This document shows, one piece after another, positions 1-8,183 of a stretch of DNA of 64,000 nt; within the stretch, counting starts at the first letter, position 1, and each line of letters starts with the position of its first letter. The translations under genes were made by a program, and so were the position numbers. The notes under the pieces are model-generated. The model saw only the letters and a program-made list of their open reading frames with translations, was not told where the DNA came from and ran no database searches. Source of the stretch: Helicobacter kayseriensis (lineage in GTDB: Bacteria; Campylobacterota; Campylobacteria; Campylobacterales; Helicobacteraceae); the NCBI RefSeq assembly GCF_021300655.1, contig NZ_JAJTNB010000002.1:124001-188000 (forward strand). Reading direction: 5' to 3'.

Positions 1-1
1 G

Positions 2-1018
2 CCGTTTGAAATTGAGGATTTGGTAGAGGCAATCAAAAAAAGCAAAAAGATTCAAGAGGTAACTTCCAAAAAACTTCCAAAATCTCAAAAAAGCGAAAAG
101 AGGGACGGCTTCATCGCCTCTTCACCAGCCCTTGAAGAAGCTAAGAGCAAGGCTCTCAAGGTGGCTCCAACACAAGCAAGTGTCATGCTTTTGGGGGCAA
201 GTGGAGTAGGAAAAGAAGTGTTTGCAAATTTTATTCATAAAAATTCCCCAAGAGCTTCCTCTCCATTTGTAGCTATCAATATGGCAGCTATTCCAGAACA
301 TCTTTTAGAATCAGAATTGTTTGGCTATGAAAAGGGAGCTTTTACAGATGCAAGTCAAGCAAAAAAAGGGCTTTTTGAAGAGGCTGATGGAGGTAGTATT
401 TTTTTAGATGAGATTGGGGATATGCCTCTTAACTTACAAGCCAAGCTTTTGAGAGCCTTGCAGGAGAGAGAAATCACACGCTTGGGAAGTGCCAAGCCTA
501 TCAAGATCGATGTGCGTGTGATTTGTGCGACCAATGTGCAAATCCAAGAGAAGATTGCAAATAAAGAATTTAGAGAAGATTTATTTTTTCGTCTCAATAC
601 CATGCCTATTGCTATTCCTCCCCTAAGAGAAAGACGTGAAGAAATTTTGCCCTTGGCACAATGGAAGTTAGATGAGGTTTGCAAGCAATATGATTTTCCT
701 GTAAAAACTTTTTCTTCTTGTGCTCAAAAGGCTTTGATGGAGTATGCTTGGCCAGGAAATATCAGAGAATTGCTCTCTGTGATTGAAAGGGCAGGGATTT
801 TGAGTGAAGGTCAGGAAGTCAAAGAAGAAGATTTGTGTCTTCAAGTGCGTAATGAGGTCTTTTTTGGACAAAAAGAGGGTGCGCGTGTAGAAAATTTAGA
901 AAAAGAATTGATTGTTGAAATTTTGGCAGAAACAGATGGAGATCTTCAGAGAGCAAGCGAGATGCTTGGAATGAGTTTGGAGGTCTTAAAAAGTAAAAAG
1001 GCAAGATATGGGATATAA
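2..1018 (+). CDS. flgR: Sigma-54-dependent response regulator, FlgR-like (5' end cut by window edge)
   Basis: This is an NtrC-family activator of sigma-54 RNA polymerase; in Helicobacter and Campylobacter FlgR switches on the rpoN-dependent flagellar hook and basal body genes. The frame is open to the left edge, and bases 2-19 encode PFEIED, the usual end of a receiver domain, so most of the receiver lies outside. Numbering from the TTG at 20, the AAA+ domain shows Walker A GASGVGKE (59-66), the sigma-54 contact loop as GAFTDA (106-111), Walker B SIFLDE (126-131) and WPGNIREL (244-251). The C-terminus (about 297-332) resembles a Fis-type helix-turn-helix. H. pylori FlgR is known for lacking a DNA-binding domain, so this tail is notable. 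The last 11 bases overlap the next gene. Confidence 0.85.
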   Translation, partial: PFEIEDLVEAIKKSKKIQEVTSKKLPKSQKSEKRDGFIASSPALEEAKSKALKVAPTQASVMLLGASGVGKEVFANFIHKNSPRASSPFVAINMAAIPEHLLESELFGYEKGAFTDASQAKKGLFEEADGGSIFLDEIGDMPLNLQAKLLRALQEREITRLGSAKPIKIDVRVICATNVQIQEKIANKEFREDLFFRLNTMPIAIPPLRERREEILPLAQWKLDEVCKQYDFPVKTFSSCAQKALMEYAWPGNIRELLSVIERAGILSEGQEVKEEDLCLQVRNEVFFGQKEGARVENLEKELIVEILAETDGDLQRASEMLGMSLEVLKSKKARYGI

Positions 1019-1885
1019 AGCACTCCAATATTTTAAATTGATGAGAGTGCATCAATATATTAAGAATTTATTTATTTTTGCTCCATTGTTTTTTGCTTTT
1101 AATTTCTCTTTAGATTCTCTATTGAAGGTTTTTTTCGTTTTTATTACCTTTTCTTTTGTCGCAAGTGCGGTTTATATTTTCAATGATGTAAGGGATGTAG
1201 AGCAAGATCGTCTGCACCCCAAAAAGAAGAATCGTCCCATTGCATCAGGAGAAATCAAATATCGTGATGCGATTATTTTTGCTGTGCTTTTGCTGTGTAT
1301 TGGGGGGGGGGAACATTTTTAGCTGATCCTAAGCTTTTGCTTCCTTTTTGTATTTATCTTTTTCTAAATTGCGTCTATAGCTTAGGGCTTAAAAACTATG
1401 CCTTGATTGATGTGTTTATAATTTCCCTAGGTTTTATTATCCGACTTTTTATTGGGGCGATGAGTGTTGATATCGAGCTTTCGCATTGGATTGTTATCAC
1501 AACTTTTTCCCTTTCTTTGTTTTTGGCTTTTGCCAAGAGGCGAGATGATGTTTTGCTCTTCTGTCATACTGGAGAGAAGATGCGAAAATCTATTGAGGGA
1601 TATAATTTAGGGTTTGTGGATGCTTGCTTAGTCATTAGTGCAGTGATGAGTATTCTTTCTTATGTGATGTGGAGTATCTCTGAGCCAGCACTTGCTCATT
1701 TTTCTTCTTATCTATATCTAACAAGTCTTTTTGTCGTGCTTGGAATCTTGAGATATTTGCAACTTGTTTTTGTTGATTGTAGGGGTGGAAGTCCTACAGA
1801 GGTTGTTTTGACAGATAAAGCTTTGCACTTGATCGTAATTGGGTGGATGATGAGTTTTGTGATTTTGTATTTTTGGAGATTTTAA
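1008..1885 (+). CDS. UbiA-family prenyltransferase, DPPR-synthase-like, out of frame at a G10 tract
   Basis: The product resembles polyprenyl-phosphate phosphoribosyltransferases (5-phosphoribosyl-1-pyrophosphate:decaprenyl-phosphate type). The first Asp-rich motif is at N59, D60, D63 and D67, followed by KKKNRPIASG. The second half holds YSLGLKNYALIDV and FAKRRDD, also typical of this subfamily, and several membrane segments. The gene is split: the first frame reads 1008-1322 (104 codons) and the rest continues in another frame to 1885. The break is at ten G (1302-1311). Eight or eleven G would restore one protein of about 290 residues. The ATG at 1008 overlaps the flgR-like stop and has an AAGG-type site upstream. 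I read it as a phase-variable gene in the OFF state; a sequencing indel is the alternative. Confidence 0.75.
1302..1311 (+). repeat. Poly-G tract (G10), probable phase-variation switch
   Basis: Ten consecutive G lie inside the UbiA-family gene exactly where its reading frame breaks. With ten G the frame runs into a TAG at 1320-1322. Eight or eleven would join the two halves through a glycine run. G/C tracts of this length are the standard slipped-strand switch in Helicobacter and Campylobacter surface genes. Confidence 0.85.
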
Positions 1886-3478
1886 TGATAGAAAAGCGTT
1901 ATGTGGATTTTGTGCTATTTGTTGTATTGTTCTGTGTCTTTTCTTGGTTTGCATTTGTTGCTTATGATGGGCTAGATATTCAATTTCTTGCCTTTACATC
2001 TGGAGATGAATTGCCACAATTTAAACAACTTAATCATATTCTTAATGGGTTTTTAAATCTTGACTTAGAAGAGATGTTTCGATTTGAATTCTACAATTAT
2101 GGGTATATCTATTATTTGCTCAATGTTTTGGTGACTGCCCCTTTTAATCTTTACGAAAAATATGAATGGGCAATTTATGCTCCAAGACTTTTGAATGCTT
2201 TTTTTACCATTCTCAATCTTTGGATGGTCTATAAGATTTCTAATCTTTATCTTTCTTCTCGCATTAGTCTATGGATTGTGATTTTTTGCTTGTGTTTGCC
2301 TGGATTTTGGGAATTTGGCTATGTTTTCAAGCCAGATACATTCCAAGCATTTTTTGTTTTGTTAAGTGTATATTATTTATGCCTAGATTCCTTAAAGTTT
2401 AAAAAAAAATTATTACTTGGGAATAGTCAGTTTAGGTATGGCAATAGGGGTTGCTAAATTTCAAGCAGTTATGTTTTTCCCACTGATTTGTTTTTATGCT
2501 TTTTTGCCTTTTTGGAAAACGCTTGAGGTAAAAAGTTTTGTTTCTTCGTGTTTGGAGTCCCTAAAGGGTATTGCATTGGGGCTATGTATTTGGGTTATAA
2601 CCAATCCGTATCTTTTGCACCCAAAGGGAGTGGGGATTCAGGTGTGGTGGAATATGTTTGTTGCTAATATGCATAGCAATGCTACAAATCATGGCACATA
2701 TATTGATTTGAGTGTGTGGGATAAGATCATTAATGTTTTACTTGGATTCTTTATCAATCCCCTATTGATGGTTTTGGGTTTTGTCGCATTGGGCTTGATT
2801 TTTATAAAAAATTTTAAAAATCCAAGGTTTTATATCTTTTGGACAATTTTTGTTGCTTTTGCTATTTCAATTCTTTATCTTCTGTTGGCGGTTAATAAGG
2901 ATTGGGGTATCTATTATGTTAGCTCGATTTATTTGGGTATTTTGTTGTTAATACCGCTTTGTATGGTATTTCAAGCAAGAAATGTTTTATTGATCGCTTT
3001 TGTTGTTCAACTGGGTGGAATCTTTTTGAGTGGAGTGCAAAAGAATTTTTTAAAACATCGATCCGATATTAGTGCCATTCAGACTAAGAGCCAAGAGCTA
3101 GAAGAAAACCTCGCTCCACTATTGACGCAATACAAAGACCCTAAGATTTGTACAAGTTGGGTTAATTTCTCTTATTTATCGATGGGCTTAAAATACTCCA
3201 ATCTCTATCAAATCTTTGGAACGATTGCTCCTTATGTCCTTGATGAGCAAGAATTTCAAAAGCGATTTCCCTATAAGGATTCAAAAAAATACTTTAAACA
3301 ATGTGATGTGGTGATCATAGAGAAGAGAATGTATGAGAAAAATTGTTCTGCTCAATCTCTTGAAGATTTATCACAAAGATTGAGTTGCGAAACCCTAAAA
3401 AATATGGCTCATTTTCGCTATCAGCTCAAAAAAGAAAGCGAAAACTTTTTGATTTATGTTTTGGAGGAGAAAAAATGA
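1885..3478 (+). CDS. GT-C-type polytopic membrane glycosyltransferase, frameshifted at an A9 tract
   Basis: This is a multi-spanning membrane protein with GT39/PMT-like features: a first-loop acidic motif SGDELPQ near the N-terminus, then repeated hydrophobic helices and a hydrophilic C-terminal tail. Enzymes of this fold transfer a sugar from a polyprenyl-phosphate donor on the outer face of the inner membrane. The start ATG at 1885 overlaps the upstream TAA (TAATG). The N-terminal frame runs to 2457 and the C-terminal frame covers about 2396-3478. They would join with eight A in the run at 2401-2409, giving a protein of about 530 residues. The exact family is uncertain. A real slippage site and a sequencing error are both possible. 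Confidence 0.6.
2401..2409 (+). repeat. Poly-A tract (A9) at a frameshift
   Basis: Nine A sit where the GT-C gene changes frame. Losing one A would fuse the halves as FKKNYYLGIVS. Poly-A runs slip less predictably than poly-G and are also common sites of sequencing or assembly error, so the switch interpretation is weaker here. Confidence 0.6.
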
Positions 3479-3837
3479 AATTGATCTATATTCCTATTGT
3501 TTTGATTTCTGTTTGCTTGAATGCAATTGCGCAGATTCTGTTAAAAAAGGGAGCATCTTCTTTGAATTTTGATCGTGGGCTTTATCTTCTTGTGGAGTGC
3601 TTGAAAAACTTTTATTTATGGTCAGGTTTTTTGTGCTATGGGCTTAGTATCTTGATTTGGATTTATGTATTGAGCAAAATGAATGTGAGCTTGGCTTATC
3701 CTTTTTTGAGCTTTGGGTTTGTTGTCTCTATTTTTCTTGCAAATATCTTTTTTGGAGAACCTATCACCTTTTATAAGATTTTTGGAATCACCCTTATTTG
3801 TTTGGGATTGGTTGTTTTGAGTTTAAGTAGGGGGTAG
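3475..3837 (+). CDS. Small four-helix transporter of the EmrE/ArnE type
   Basis: The 120-residue hydrophobic protein has four predicted membrane segments and the pattern NAIAQILLKKG near its N-terminus, then WIYVLSKMNVSLAYPFLSFGF. That pattern is typical of small multidrug resistance-fold lipid-sugar flippases such as ArnE/ArnF. The start ATG (3475) overlaps the stop of the upstream GT-C gene (ATGA) and follows a GGAGG site. In this context the likely job is to flip a polyprenyl-phosphate-linked sugar to the periplasmic face. This is inferred from fold and neighbours; the substrate is unknown and a drug efflux role cannot be excluded. Confidence 0.7.
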   Translation: MKLIYIPIVLISVCLNAIAQILLKKGASSLNFDRGLYLLVECLKNFYLWSGFLCYGLSILIWIYVLSKMNVSLAYPFLSFGFVVSIFLANIFFGEPITFYKIFGITLICLGLVVLSLSRG

Positions 3838-3839
3838 GT

Positions 3840-4793
3840 ATGCGTTTTGTTCTTGTTGGTGGAAGTGGATTTGTCGGACAATATGCCTTTAGGGCTCTTA
3901 GAGATGCTTATCCACAATGTGAAATTTTGGTGCTTGATAAAGTCAATAATTTTCTTGGTGATGCTCATCCTTATATTGAACTTGATTTGACAAAGGATAT
4001 TGATTTTCAATTTCGTTCTACTGATATTGTGATACATCTAGCAGCTCGACAATATCATCCAAAGCCTCCCAAAAAAGATCGCGATGAATATTTTTTTGAA
4101 TTGAATTTTTATGGGACAAAAAGATTGATAGAGAAAATGGCACAAGATGGTTGCCATCGTATGATTTACTTCAGCACAGATATGGTGTATGGGATTCCAA
4201 AACATATCCCACTGACAGAATCCCATCCAACTCATCCTTTTGGTCCCTATGGGAGAAGCAAACTTGCATCAGAAGAATTGCTGCAACAGTATTGGAAAGA
4301 AGGGTTTAAGATCACAATTTTTAGGCCAAGGATGATCGTCGGAAAGGGAAGGTTTGGCTTATTGACAAAGTTGTTTTGGCTTATTGATCATCATTTGCCT
4401 GTCCCAATGATTGGGAATGGAAAAAATTGCTATCAAATGGTAAGTGTGGAAGATTGTGCCACTGCTATTGTTTGTGCTATCAAAAGCGAAATCCCCAATG
4501 TTTGCTGTAATTTGGGAAGCAAAAACCCTCCTTCTGTCAAAGAGCTTTTGTCAGATTTGATTGCATATGTTGGTTCTCGATCTATCTTGATTCCAACATG
4601 GGGAGATGGAATCAAAGTGATCTTAAAAACATTGGGTGCAGTAGGGGTGGAGCTGATGTTTGAAGAGCAATATCAGATTGCTGATCAAGAATATATTGTT
4701 GATCTTGAAGGAACTTATAAGAGCATAGGATGGTCCCCAAGATTTTCAGATGAGGAGATGTTGCGATTGGCTTATGCGGAATATCGATCATGA
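3840..4793 (+). CDS. Extended SDR, NAD-dependent sugar epimerase/dehydratase
   Basis: This 317-residue extended short-chain dehydrogenase has the Rossmann glycine motif GGSGFVG (7-13), LAAR at 67-70, a catalytic-type Ser at 112 in FSTDMVYG, and the Y137-x3-K141 pair in YGRSK. The family modifies nucleotide or lipid-linked sugars (epimerisation, dehydration, reduction). It lies in the glycosylation operon, two bases after the small transporter gene and overlapping the HAD gene by four bases. It does not look like the classical short SDR DprE2, and no FAD-dependent DprE1-like partner is in the window. Conversion of ribose to arabinose by a DprE1/DprE2 pair is therefore not supported. Confidence 0.8.
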   Translation: MRFVLVGGSGFVGQYAFRALRDAYPQCEILVLDKVNNFLGDAHPYIELDLTKDIDFQFRSTDIVIHLAARQYHPKPPKKDRDEYFFELNFYGTKRLIEKMAQDGCHRMIYFSTDMVYGIPKHIPLTESHPTHPFGPYGRSKLASEELLQQYWKEGFKITIFRPRMIVGKGRFGLLTKLFWLIDHHLPVPMIGNGKNCYQMVSVEDCATAIVCAIKSEIPNVCCNLGSKNPPSVKELLSDLIAYVGSRSILIPTWGDGIKVILKTLGAVGVELMFEEQYQIADQEYIVDLEGTYKSIGWSPRFSDEEMLRLAYAEYRS

Positions 4794-5377
4794 ATATTGC
4801 ATTTTTTGATTTTGATGGGACAATCACGCGTCAAGATAGCCTTTTTTTGTTCCTTAAATTTTTATTTGGGAAGAAAGTATTTTATTGGGGGATGCTCAAA
4901 AACTTGCATTATCTGTGTGGATATGTTTTGGGAATCATCAATAATAGTAGAGCTAAAGAAAGACTAATGAGATGCTTTATGGCTGGTATCAATGAAACAG
5001 AACTCTTAGAAAAATGCAGTGATTTTGTTTTGGTTTTGGAAAAGATTTGCAGAGATGATGCAATCAAAAGAATCAAGTGGCATCAAGATAGAGGCGATCG
5101 TGTTGTTGTCGTGAGTGCAACTTTTGGATGTTATTTGGGAGAATGGTGCAAGGCAAGAGGATTGGAATATCTTTGCACGGAGCTTGAGAGTATTGATGGG
5201 GTTTTAAGTGGAAGATTCGCAACTCCTAATTGTTATGGAGCACAAAAGGTGGCAAGGATTATGCAGAGCTATCGCCTTGATTCGTATAAAGAGATCTATG
5301 CCTATGGGGATAGCAAGGGAGATCAAGAGATGCTTCAGCTGGCAAGCAAGGGATTTTATAGATTATTTAACCAATAA
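4790..5377 (+). CDS. HAD-IB family phosphatase
   Basis: The 195-residue HAD-superfamily hydrolase shows all four motifs: D7-F-D9-GT, the S109-A-T segment, K153, and GDSKGD (173-178). HAD-IB enzymes remove phosphate from small substrates. In many bacteria a HAD-IB domain is fused or adjacent to a UbiA-type prenyltransferase, consistent with removing the 5-phosphate from polyprenyl-phosphate-5-phosphoribose. Here it is in the same operon as such a prenyltransferase. The ATG overlaps the epimerase stop (ATGA). A degenerate copy of its last part recurs about 1.5 kb downstream. Confidence 0.8.
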   Translation: MNIAFFDFDGTITRQDSLFLFLKFLFGKKVFYWGMLKNLHYLCGYVLGIINNSRAKERLMRCFMAGINETELLEKCSDFVLVLEKICRDDAIKRIKWHQDRGDRVVVVSATFGCYLGEWCKARGLEYLCTELESIDGVLSGRFATPNCYGAQKVARIMQSYRLDSYKEIYAYGDSKGDQEMLQLASKGFYRLFNQ

Positions 5378-5389
5378 GGAGGCAAGGGT

Positions 5390-6865
5390 ATGTTGTATTT
5401 TGATAGAAAAGTCGTTTTGTTGTTTATCTCTGTTTTGGTGGGTTTTATTTGTTTTAATTTGATTTTCCCTCCCCAAACGGATGATATTGTATTTCATATT
5501 GAGACATTGGTTTATCCTGATCGTTCTTTTTTGCAACCTTATTTTGAAACAAATGGAAAGTTCGGAGAGCAAGTGTTGAAATATTTTGCTGCCCGATATA
5601 TCAATGAACCTTGGCTTGATGTGCTGAATTCTTTGGTGAGCACACTCTTTGTTTTCTGTGTATTTTTGTTTGTTTTTGCTCGATTCCCAAAAGATAAGCT
5701 TGATTATCTATCTTTTGCACTTTTTTGCACAATGATTTTGAGTGTGAATTTTGCAGGCACTTTCCTTTGGGTGGCTGGAAATTTGAATTATATTTGGGGT
5801 CTTGGTTTGATTTTGCTCTTTTTGATTCCTTATCGATTCTTTTGGAGTGATAGAAGTTGGGGAGAACCTAAGGGGTGGGTCTTTTGTCTTTATCCTCTTT
5901 TCTTTGTGCTAGCAATTCTTGCTGGATGGTCAAGTGAAAATATTGGAGCAACGCTATGTTTATTGTCTATGCTTTCCTTGATTATTGCTCGATACAAAAA
6001 GCTAAAACTCCCCTCTTGGTATTATGTTGGCATATTGGGCTTTTGGTGTGGATGGATGATTTTGTTTTTCTCTCCTGGAAGTGCAATTAGGGGAGAGGGA
6101 TTGAATGTTGTGAAAGACTTGCCATTTTTGGAAAAAAACTTCATAACCGTTGGAGAATTTTTTAGAGCTTCGTTTTGGGATCAACTGATGAGAATTAACC
6201 AAACGCTCAATGCCGGATGTAGGAAAAGTTTTGGTTTTTTCTTATTGGTTTTGATTTGGTTTTTCTTGTGGAAAAAAGGCTTTGAGAGAAAAAAGATTTT
6301 GATCTATGGGATTTTTTCTTCAATTGTTTTGATTGTTGCTTATTTTTTGCTTAAACAAAGTTTTGCGATTGCTTTGTATGTGGTGACTTTTGTGTTGATT
6401 GCTGAGTTGATAAAAATATCTAAGCATTATGTTTTGTTTTTGTGTTTGTTTGTGATTTGGGTTTTTATTGTTTTAACTCTTGTTCAATTTCACGGACAAG
6501 TAGGTTTGAGGGCGCGATTGGGAGAAGGGTTAATACTGGCCACAATGATTATTTTGATGTTTCAAGAAGCTTATAGGGCATCACAAAAATTGCAAACTTT
6601 TTTGACAAAAACCGTATGGGTTGCATTATGTGGAGCAGTGATGGTCAATCTTGTAAATTGGGGATATTATGCCTATCAATGGAAGCTTGTAAATTTGGAG
6701 ATCGAAGAGCAAAAGAAGCAGGGCAATATGCATATTGTGATCGATAAAAAAAGATTCTATTCTTTTCTTGATAAGGATTTTGGAGAAATGGGAGAAGATA
6801 GTACTGATTTGACTAACCAACGATATGCTCAATACTTTGGTGTTGAAAGCTTTTCTGTGAAATAA
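5390..6865 (+). CDS. Large polytopic membrane protein, DUF6056/GT-C-like
   Basis: The 491-residue protein has about a dozen hydrophobic segments. After the first helix there is an acidic pair in PPQTDD, as in GT-C glycosyltransferases, and a WVAGNLNYIW motif reminiscent of the DUF6056 group of putative surface-glycan glycosyltransferases. A short hydrophilic tail ends the protein. The start is an ATG at 5390 after AGGAGG (5377-5382). Unlike its GT-C neighbours the frame is intact. It is probably a transferase using a lipid-linked sugar made by the locus, but family assignment is from memory and acceptor and donor are unknown. Confidence 0.55.
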   Translation: MLYFDRKVVLLFISVLVGFICFNLIFPPQTDDIVFHIETLVYPDRSFLQPYFETNGKFGEQVLKYFAARYINEPWLDVLNSLVSTLFVFCVFLFVFARFPKDKLDYLSFALFCTMILSVNFAGTFLWVAGNLNYIWGLGLILLFLIPYRFFWSDRSWGEPKGWVFCLYPLFFVLAILAGWSSENIGATLCLLSMLSLIIARYKKLKLPSWYYVGILGFWCGWMILFFSPGSAIRGEGLNVVKDLPFLEKNFITVGEFFRASFWDQLMRINQTLNAGCRKSFGFFLLVLIWFFLWKKGFERKKILIYGIFSSIVLIVAYFLLKQSFAIALYVVTFVLIAELIKISKHYVLFLCLFVIWVFIVLTLVQFHGQVGLRARLGEGLILATMIILMFQEAYRASQKLQTFLTKTVWVALCGAVMVNLVNWGYYAYQWKLVNLEIEEQKKQGNMHIVIDKKRFYSFLDKDFGEMGEDSTDLTNQRYAQYFGVESFSVK

Positions 6866-6867
6866 AT

Positions 6868-6960
6868 CCAATGAGATAGGCGCTGGGGACAAGTGAGGAG
6901 AAGCTTAGCTGGCAAACAAGGGAACTTTATAGAAGATAAATACCCAAACAAAGGAGAGTA
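6868..6960 (+). pseudogene. Decayed copy of the 3' end of the HAD phosphatase gene
   Basis: The stretch from about 6880 to 6957 aligns with the end of the HAD gene and its downstream leader (about 5298-5386). The clearest part is 6903-6933 against 5332-5362, where about 30 bases match with three small differences (GCTT(C)AGCTGGCAA...TTTATAGA). Upstream, GCGCTGGGGACAAG matches the region encoding AYGDSK, with stops and deletions. Like the intact gene, it is followed within about 30 bases by a GGAG site and the ATG of a membrane protein gene. It is therefore a relic of a duplicated phosphatase-plus-transferase module. Confidence 0.65.
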
Positions 6961-8161
6961 ATGAATCAATATTTAAAATTTTATTCAAATTATGAGAAAA
7001 AACTATGGATCATCTATGCTTGTCTTTTTATGTGGATATCGTATCGATGTTTTTGGTTTGCGTTGGATAGTAGTTTGGATATGCAGTGGTATCCGACAAT
7101 GCAGTTCTGGGGGGGGGGGGCACTTTGAGCAAGCACTAAATCCATATAGTGCAAGCTTATCGGGCGATAACTTTATGGCTAATATTCCCAATTATATGCC
7201 ATTGCTTTATATTGTGATGTATCCTATTGGCTTACTTGAGTGGGAAGATGCAAAAATTGTTTTTGCTTTTTTAAATTATTTTTTCTTCTTGGCGACAGTT
7301 TTTCTTTTTCTGACCAAAAGTGGAGTGGAGCGGGGGATTGTTTTTGTTTTTTCGACTCTGGTGATTTTGGGCTTTACATATGGGAATGTTGTTTCTAATG
7401 CACAAACGACTATTTTTATGGGATTTTGTGCAGTGATCGCCTACTGCTATAGAAAAAACTCGACAATTCTAACCATCGCACTGACATTTTTGCTGATCAA
7501 GCATTCTGTGGGAGTGCCTATTGTCTTTGGTTTTTTCCTTGCTGGGTTTAGAAAAGAGAGCATTTTGTCGGGCATTTTGATGTTATTGATTATCAGTGTT
7601 ACCGCTTTAGTCTTTGGAGTTACTCCTGTTGAGTTCTTGCAATCAATGCTTCAGGTTAATTCTCAAACATACACATCTCAAGGATCTTTGGGTGGCCCAG
7701 GAGATCTCATAAGTCTTTCTCAAAAACTTTTTCATACACCTTATTCCCCTATTGGCTTACTAAGTCTTTGCTTGTATCTTTTCTTTGCACTCATTGTGTA
7801 TCTAAAAAAACCACACACCTCTCAAATCATTGCTACATCGATTGTTTTGTCTTTGGTTTCCTTGCCACATTTGGGATATGACTATTATTTGTTATTTATT
7901 GCTCTTGTGTTGGCTTTTAAAAATATGAGAGTGACTTATCTTCACTTATATGTTGTTTGTTTTACGCTATTTTTGTGGAGATGTAGTTTTTTGAAGCCTT
8001 GGATTGATGCGATCAATTTAACACTTTTCCCAAATTGGGGGAAAACCCATTGGGCGATGGATATGGGTATTCCCTTTTGCGTGTTTGTCGTGATGAACTT
8101 ATTTTTAATGGGCTATGTTTTCTTAAATGCAAAATCATCTGCATCTAAGCAACCTTTTTGA
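6961..8161 (+). CDS. DUF2029/GT87-like membrane mannosyl/pentosyltransferase candidate, out of frame at a G12 tract
   Basis: The likely start is the ATG at 6961 after AAAGGAGA. This frame encodes a membrane helix and the loop ...SSLDMQWYPTMQFWGGG, then stops at 7126-7128. The rest of the protein (HFEQALNPYSASLSG... onward) continues in another frame to 8161. The switch point is twelve G at 7109-7120; eleven or fourteen would give one protein of about 400 residues. It has many membrane helices and a first loop ending in NPY, as in DUF2029/GT87 polyprenyl-phosphate-sugar transferases. An internal ATG at 6992 also opens the downstream frame, but would replace the conserved N-terminus with an unrelated sequence. 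I read it as OFF by phase variation. Confidence 0.65.
7109..7120 (+). repeat. Poly-G tract (G12), probable phase-variation switch
   Basis: Twelve consecutive G occur within the first 55 codons of the DUF2029-like gene and separate its N-terminal frame from the remaining frame. Loss of one G restores WGGGHFEQ and a full protein. Length and position are typical of Helicobacter phase-variable genes. Confidence 0.85.
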
Positions 8162-8183
8162 GATGAGAAGGTTGCTTGAAGTT

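Noticed and set aside
1295-1885. Two separate genes in place of one frameshifted UbiA gene
   Set aside because: The second frame lacks a start with a binding site and continues the same family alignment exactly after the G tract.
3840-4793. Arabinose formation by a DprE1/DprE2-type pair
   Set aside because: The SDR is an extended epimerase-type protein and no FAD oxidase partner is visible, so arabinose specifically cannot be claimed.
6992-8161. Taking ATG 6992 as the true start of the DUF2029-like gene
   Set aside because: It replaces the conserved N-terminal helix and loop with unrelated sequence and has no good binding site; ATG 6961 with a frameshift at G12 fits better.
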